A stretch of 64,000 bases of DNA, from the NCBI GenBank assembly GCA_018389105.1, contig JACATO010000624.1:248001-312000 (forward strand), in the 5' to 3' direction. A model generated the notes under the pieces. That model was not told the origin of the DNA. It searched no databases and saw only the letters and a list, made by a program, of their open reading frames with translations. The position numbers and the translations under genes are program-made. This DNA comes from Nautilus pompilius. Its lineage: Eukaryota; Mollusca; Cephalopoda; Nautilida; Nautilidae. Positions 57,245-64,000 of the stretch are shown piece after piece (position 1 is the first letter of the stretch; every line of letters begins with the position of its first letter).

Positions 57245-60200
57245 TATTTAGTATGGTTAGCTTCCATGACACTGCATTAAAAAGGCTTTTCTTAATTATC
57301 AACAGATCCAGATCTGTACACTCCTACGACTATCAAATACCGTTCCTGAAAATATACTTTAACCAGAAAAGTGGTAGGACTTATTAATCTATAGGCGTAT
57401 TTTTTTTTTTAAATTTACAAATCAAAACCTCAAAAAAACAAAAAAAAATCAGTGACCCCGCAGCCTTAAAAATCTATTACTTATACCTGTTTCTGTTTTT
57501 TGAAAAGAACTCGACATGTTAAGCGACAGAAAAAAATCCACGTTCACTGCTTCTTTAATTATTAGGGCGGCAAGTGAATCACAGTAACCTCAATGAAATG
57601 TTGGATTCTGAATTATATTTCAGTTAACTGAGGTTTATAAATGAATACCACTGCAGAAATTAATTATAAATGTTTGGAAAATAACCAATGTTTAAAAAAA
57701 AGAAATAGTTCACTTTCCTTGCCATGTTTTATGTTCATAGTTAGGATTTTTATGGAGACAACCTTTAATTTGGGAAGAAGAGTTACATTTGTCAAAGAAA
57801 AAATAGGTTTCACTTTTGATATTAGAAAAATTGAAATAAAAGTTTTGGATTTTTAATAAAAATATTTAGAATTTACTTACAAAAATAATTTTTATTAATA
57901 TATATATATATATTACAACTATTTCAGTTGTGCTAACAAATACATTAACTTTACTTTTATCATCGCTAATTATTATAGAAAACAAACCCTACTGATATGG
58001 CTGTTTAGATGAAGTAAATAACTATTAAAATCTACAGAGCTGTGCGACCAAACCTTCAACAGATTACGAAAATACTTTTGTGTACACTGAAGTGAACTTT
58101 TGGGCACCAAATACACAATCAAGATAAAGGTAATTTAAGTGGTGAACAGGTTGTGCTGGTTCAAACTTTTATCAGGATAAAAATAGATATGGACCAGAGG
58201 GACTTAACATTTACAAACTTGACAAAACATCCTGATTTAAAATGAAAGGATCAACCATTTTGTGCACACTCTTAAGCCATCCATTGCCAGGTTGGTTTTG
58301 TCATTCATCAGAGTACAAGCTACAATATATGGGAACAACAATACAGACTAGATATTGAGTAAATAAACCTAACTATTTAAATTTACAGGTTTGTATACTT
58401 AATTTCTTACATATAAATGTATTTGTAGAGCAATAACAATAAAAACAATTTGTACTCTAATGAACAAGTCTGGGACTGAAAAGTTTTCCTGGTGAAGTAC
58501 ATCTCACTCTTTCAAGGTTTAAATATGTAATAGTGACAAATGTCAGGTTGGTTATATTCCAATAACATATAAATCTAAATTTATTTTAATTTACATAACA
58601 CTGAGAAAGTGTTAAGTCATTAATAACAGCTCTCTTCAATGATATTTGATATAAAAACAAAACAAACTTTCATTGTGTAATACTAGAATGTCATCTTGTA
58701 ACATTTAGAAATAATAATTCCATAGGCAGCAATAACACAATAAAATCAGTGTTGTTATTTTGTTGTCAAGCATAAATGATCATATGCAGATGCAGCCATG
58801 TGATAAATGAGCACTGACAATAGGACATGCGACCAAAAAAAAGCAGGGACAAGGTTCAGGATAATTGGATCCATAATTCATTTAAGAAATAGAAGTTTAG
58901 ATAAATCAGTTTATAAGTTCAGATGCAATAACTTGAAACCTATTTGTTGAGTGATGGCCGGCTGGCATAGTCAGATGGAACGTGTAATGCCGCATTAAGA
59001 CAGACATTTCTTGTGTTACGACCCATCCTGATGACATACATCCAGCCCAGCAGTCTTGTTTTCTATATAGCCCTGCTCCAAACATATGAATTAAACAAGT
59101 TTGTAGATTGTGGTACAAGTTGCTGACCATCCACCCACCCTGAAAGGTGGAGTGCTCTCTCTTAACAACATTGTTCAATCATGGCAGATGGTCTCCAATA
59201 TCGCCATAAACATTTCACACATGCCATGGTAATGTGGGTATCCAATAAAGGCATCTTCAAAATAGTCAAATGATAGATCTAATTCTTCCAACAGATTTTT
59301 GCAGCTGTTCAAAAACTCTTACTACGTTGTCAATGAAAATGAAAGTGCATATGACCAGCATTTTGGAATGTTTTAAGATTCCCACTCCTCGCATAATTTA
59401 TGAATAAAGTCGAGTTTTTTTAATCTTTTGCCAAACGAAAAGATACCTGAATATACAAACTCCAGAGAATATTTCTTGGGTAGTGTTGTAAACTGCATTT
59501 TTTTTGAAAGTATATAATCATATTGGATCTTAGTTTAGAATCATACTACATCAGCAACTGGAGCACTAGATGGTACATATACATATCCTATTTCATTTAC
59601 CAAGAAGGTACAAACTGTGGAATGGTATATTTATATATTTAATGTAAACTGTTGTTAGTTGATGTGGTGCAATTTTAAATAAGCCATCTGCTAACCAGAT
59701 GGTGTTGTTCTTCAGAAGGCTGAGTTAGGTAGGTAGGTATTTCTTACCACAAAAGGTTAAAGCACAAGGTGTTGTATCAGACACATTTAATTTTGCTAAT
59801 GACTATGGGTTTCAAACTGGTAGTTCCTCTTGGTGATATGTCTTTCTCACTGTAAGAATTTGTATCTTGTCGGTATTGCTATAGCCTCTATTGGTAGCGT
59901 TGTTTGCATTTCTTGTATTTATGTATCATAGTCTATAATGTGATATCTCTACTTGCAGTTTCAAGTTTGCTATTAACTATTTGAGTACTTTTCCAGACTC
60001 TTGAATGAATTATGTTCATCCTGCTGCTTTACCATAATTCTGTTTGAAACAAACACCCTTTATACTGGCTGCTGGTGCAGCACCAAGATTTGGTAGTGTT
60101 CTGCAGCCATTGATCTACAATAGCCCATGTGGTTAATCCGAAGGAGTGTTTGAAACATGTTTATTTTTGCTGTCTTAAGAGTTGCTTTAACTTGGCTTGT

Positions 60201-63200
60201 GCTACATTTAAATATAATTTTTTACGCTGTTTTGATGCGGGATTAACCTACAATTGCAACATTGGTGCCGATTCCAAACAGTAACAGACTGGCTCATTAG
60301 TTAGCATGCTTCTGAAGATTATGTAACCCTTGACACCTTGCTGCACTTTTTTGATATTTGTCCTACTTTCAATGCACCCTTTTCATTGAATGTCCTATTG
60401 CTACTGTGGCCTTTGGTCATATGCTGTTGATTGTGTGATTTATTGTCAATGCATGCTCAAAGGTTGGCATGCTGGAAACATATATATTATTATAATATGC
60501 TATCTTCTTCAAGCTTTTGTGGCCTTGGGTAAATTGAAACCAGTATATCTAATAGCAACAAAGCAGATATGACTGTTCTCATAAAGACAAATGTTAGGAT
60601 GCCAATCATGAAAACAGCCAGAGTTTCATAAAGTTGATAGTGAACACTTTCACTCGCAGTTCTAGTACAACAAGGCCTGTTTGTTATTATTATGATGGAT
60701 TTAAAAAAAGAAGAGTCTTCTTCTTTCAACAGCATCATCTAAAATCATTAATTTCATAAGTAATTTATTTCTTTTAATTACAGACAGACTGAATTAGAAT
60801 ATATGTTGTAACTTTTTTGAGAGTATTAAAACTAATATTAAAAATTATTATTATTATTATTAACTTGTCATTTTAGCTATCTGGCATTTATCAGTGTAAA
60901 TGCATCCAAACAATTTTCAGTTTAAAACCTTTATAAATTAATTTTTATTTCTCGATTCTGATACTGAATAGATTATTTTTAACCAGATTTCTTTGGTAGA
61001 AATCTTTAGATTCAACAAAGGGGAACCTTGTAGCAGTGTTCATGCTTTGACCAGGTTGACATAGTAAGTTTAATTAGTGTTGATCGTTAACCTTGCCTTC
61101 ATGACTACAGTTTTGATTTAGTGATCTGAAATAGTTTTACATTATGTCTTAGGTGAGGCAAGTTTTAACCAACTGTATAACTTGCCCACATTTAAATACT
61201 ACCATCCAGATAAAAGATAGAAATGCATCATCATCAAGTTTATATAAGTTATTTTCAGTTTTAAATGGTCAAACTCTACCATTAACTTCAATACATCTTC
61301 AACCAATCTCTCAAACGTGCATTTAAACTTGTCATCATTTTTAAAACTAAAATAGGATAATCTATAATACCATAACTGGCCCCACATCGGAAAAAGGTAA
61401 TGTAGTAAAGTACAATATCACTCTAACAAATTAAATAGATAAAGAATATCCTTTAAAATGCACATTATGTTGATAAATTGTGATTAACAATTTCTTTTCA
61501 GATGCTTTACATCTGCTATCAAGAGATAACTGTCATATAGCTTCTAAATAGAAATTTATCCAATTGTACATGCAGAAAAATAATTCTTTTCAGTTATATT
61601 ATTTACTGCAATATTTGACTAAGGTTGGGAATAACTACAATTTTAATCCTCTGAGCTCAGCCTGATATTTCGGGCTGATGCCTTTACTCAATTCCATAAG
61701 CTTGCTACATCAGGCTCCGAGCACATGGCCACATCTATTTAGTCTTCAGAATGAATGCACCAATCAGTGATTCTAGGAAACAAAGTTTGCAAATAGTGAC
61801 TGCCAGTGTTTGTAAAAGTCAAACATTTTTGGACTGGGTTTGTTGGTACACCTGGTATGAGAAGGTGGATTACTGGCAGTAATTAAAGTTGAAACAATTT
61901 ATTCATGTTATTGATGCATTAAGTACATAATATAAATTATTCTGCAACTTATTGTGTATTTTGGGAATTTTGGCCATTTTGTCAGGCAGGCCAGCAGGGT
62001 TCAGAAAGACCATTAAAATATGACAGAATTAATCTGTTGTTGTTTCTCTTTCATAAAAATAAGTATTAAAATACATTAATTGAAGGCATTTAACTTTAAT
62101 GATATCGCTATTTTTAAAAATCGATTTGGCTTTCTATCATGTTTTATTAGTATTCAATAAGGTTACCAATGTTTCATCAATTTTCATTAAATTCATTTTT
62201 TCCAAAAATTAATACAGAAAATAAAAATAAAATAAAATAAATTTGCTTTCTAAAATTTTGTACAAGAAAAATTATTTCTTTGTACACAATCTAGGAATAG
62301 AATGCTGTATTTTATTTTAATATGTTCTATTTATAATAGTAAATGTATGATAACATAATTATAGTTTTTGTTTATCTATAGTACTCGACTAATTAAGGAT
62401 ATCATCTAAACTATTATTTAAAAGTGAACTAGAAATCTGAAATAAATTAGTCTGTATTACTGCACATGTATAATAAAAGCAACAACCTATGACTGGATAT
62501 ACTACATTTGGGAGCGGGGATCTTTTTGCCTTTTCTGTAACTATGTAAATGTGGCCTAGTCACAGACACGCTGCTGACCAACACAGTGAACTACATGATT
62601 TTATTAAGTTACACATCAGCCAATTTTCATGTGCAAATCAGATCCCCCTTTTCTCAGTAAGGATGATCTAGAGGAAGACTGGCATGCTTCTGCCGTCCCT
62701 AGACAAACACCATTATGGCCACTCTGCTAAAACTTCCTAGTGCATGCATAACCTACTTGTACATTTCTTCAGCAAAACAATCTAGTGTGTGATGCTCCAG
62801 AAAAGAATGGCACTTTTTGATAGCCAGTTATTTTGTAAAACATCATACAGCTAATGCAATCATATTTTAGTACTGATATTCTGAAACTAGTTTGACTACT
62901 TTAGGAATTACTATCTCTGTCTTGTTGTTGTTCTTTGTCACAAACGTACATCATTTCTGTAAGAAAGACAAGCTGTCATGTAAAAATGATAATTAAAATT
63001 GTTTCACAACCTATGAAGATATAAAAGAAGCAATAATGTTATGATAAAGCTTGCTTTGATGATCCCAGGAGATCCCCTAGCACCCATTTACTATGATGGT
63101 GATAGCCAGCAGGCTGTGAGCAGCGTCATTCATTTTGTGCAGAAAATACCATACACAGTGTGAAGACAAAAACAGCAGCTTATTGTGATAAGGACAGGAA

Positions 63201-64000
63201 TAAAAGATGCCTCTAATGCACCCAGAGGAGAGACAACACAGACATCTCAAGACTACAACGTTCTACTTTATGAAACATCAATTCATGCTCAGAAAATGAT
63301 TCAACCACCAAGAAGCAAGGACTATCTAATTGTTCAGCCATCTTAGAATCACCAAAGTTGAAGCTGAACATTTCTACATCCAACTTCTTGCCACTTGTCC
63401 ACCGCTGACTCGGCCCTTGGTTACTAACCTCTCCAAAAATACTGTACAGGCACCTGGCTAGATGCCACCATTCTGTGCCATAAAACATCAAACTATTGTA
63501 ATTAGCCTCTGCAAACTAATTTTTATATTTATCTATCTGTATAATGTTTGATTAATAGTAAGTTTAAGTTAACCTAACTGTGATTTTTTTGTTCCCTACT
63601 GAGTTTGCAGAAACACAATAACATAAAATAAATACAGTTCTAACTGGAAAATCCTGAACAAGTAATGGTAATGATTTTAGACTGTACCAACAAAATTAGC
63701 CACCACATATTTCTAGATTTTTAAACAAATAATTAAACATTTCCTGAAGATCTGGATATCTAGTGCACATCTAAATAGGGCATACACTAAATGACACCCA
63801 TAAAATACACTCCCTCAGGCATTTCGTTATTTAAACTGAATTTGATCAATCTTTATACAGATAATGGTCTTCTGTCTTCAGGATATCATAGTAGTAAAGT
63901 ATAAAGGTCATTCAACTGAAACTCCAGATGAGATAACATTTAAAATGCATAAATAATGACAAAGCATAAACAAATTTATAAATAAAATCATTTATCTTAA

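Larger units (their letters stand above)
55794..64000. other. Intergenic region upstream of ALAS, no gene supported
   Basis: About 8.2 kb. Contents: the compound microsatellite, (GT)n, (TA)n at about 57898-57912, (ATT)n at about 60846-60862, and GC-richer coding-like minus-strand stretches at 58906-59178 and 63213-63491 that match no family I know and lack convincing splice sites. A short minus-strand ATG block with donor at about 57488 is noted among the findings. Confidence 0.55.

Noticed and set aside
58906..59178. 90-codon minus-strand frame
   Set aside because: Coding-like fragments continue in other frames with stops; could not be tied to any family.
63213..63491. 92-codon minus-strand frame (EWWHLARCLYSIFGE)
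   Set aside because: Protein-like composition but no family match and no splice support; left as intergenic.

Overview
The window is animal nuclear DNA: AT-rich, with long introns, canonical GT-AG splice sites, simple-sequence repeats and relics of several eukaryotic transposon superfamilies. Two genes can be read exon by exon. The long introns, the GTF2IRD2-like hAT transposase and the tRNA-like retroposons suit an invertebrate with a fairly large genome, perhaps a lophotrochozoan such as a mollusc. That placement is inference from gene style, not from a diagnostic marker.

Layout. From 1 to about 15 kb the minus strand carries several short exon-like blocks with compatible splice phases (2480-13153), which I read as part of an unrecognised multi-exon gene. 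Around 16.9-17.8 kb lies a CpG-rich promoter with a YY1-type site. It starts the plus-strand UBE2N/Ubc13 gene, whose five coding exons (17077-39476) encode a 159-residue ubiquitin-conjugating E2. Intron 4 of this gene contains a 2.3 kb hAT transposon (35766-38075) with both terminal repeats, a perfect 8-bp target duplication and a transposase reading frame broken by one stop codon.

After a 1.8 kb intergenic gap comes a convergent minus-strand gene. Ten coding exons (52755-41314) encode a 591-residue mitochondrial 5-aminolevulinate synthase, the first enzyme of haem synthesis, with a non-coding first exon and a TATA-like promoter near 55.6-55.8 kb. The amino-terminal region keeps three Cys-Pro haem-regulatory motifs. 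Introns of this gene hold a mariner-like inverted-repeat element, a tRNA-like SINE, a pogo/Tigger transposase relic, a GC-rich retroposon and a piggyBac transposase relic.

From about 55.8 kb to the end I find no gene I can support. This stretch has a large compound microsatellite and some degenerate coding-like sequence. UBE2N and ALAS are unrelated housekeeping genes lying tail to tail; nothing in the sequence links their functions. No rRNA, functional tRNA, CRISPR or prokaryotic-type system is visible.
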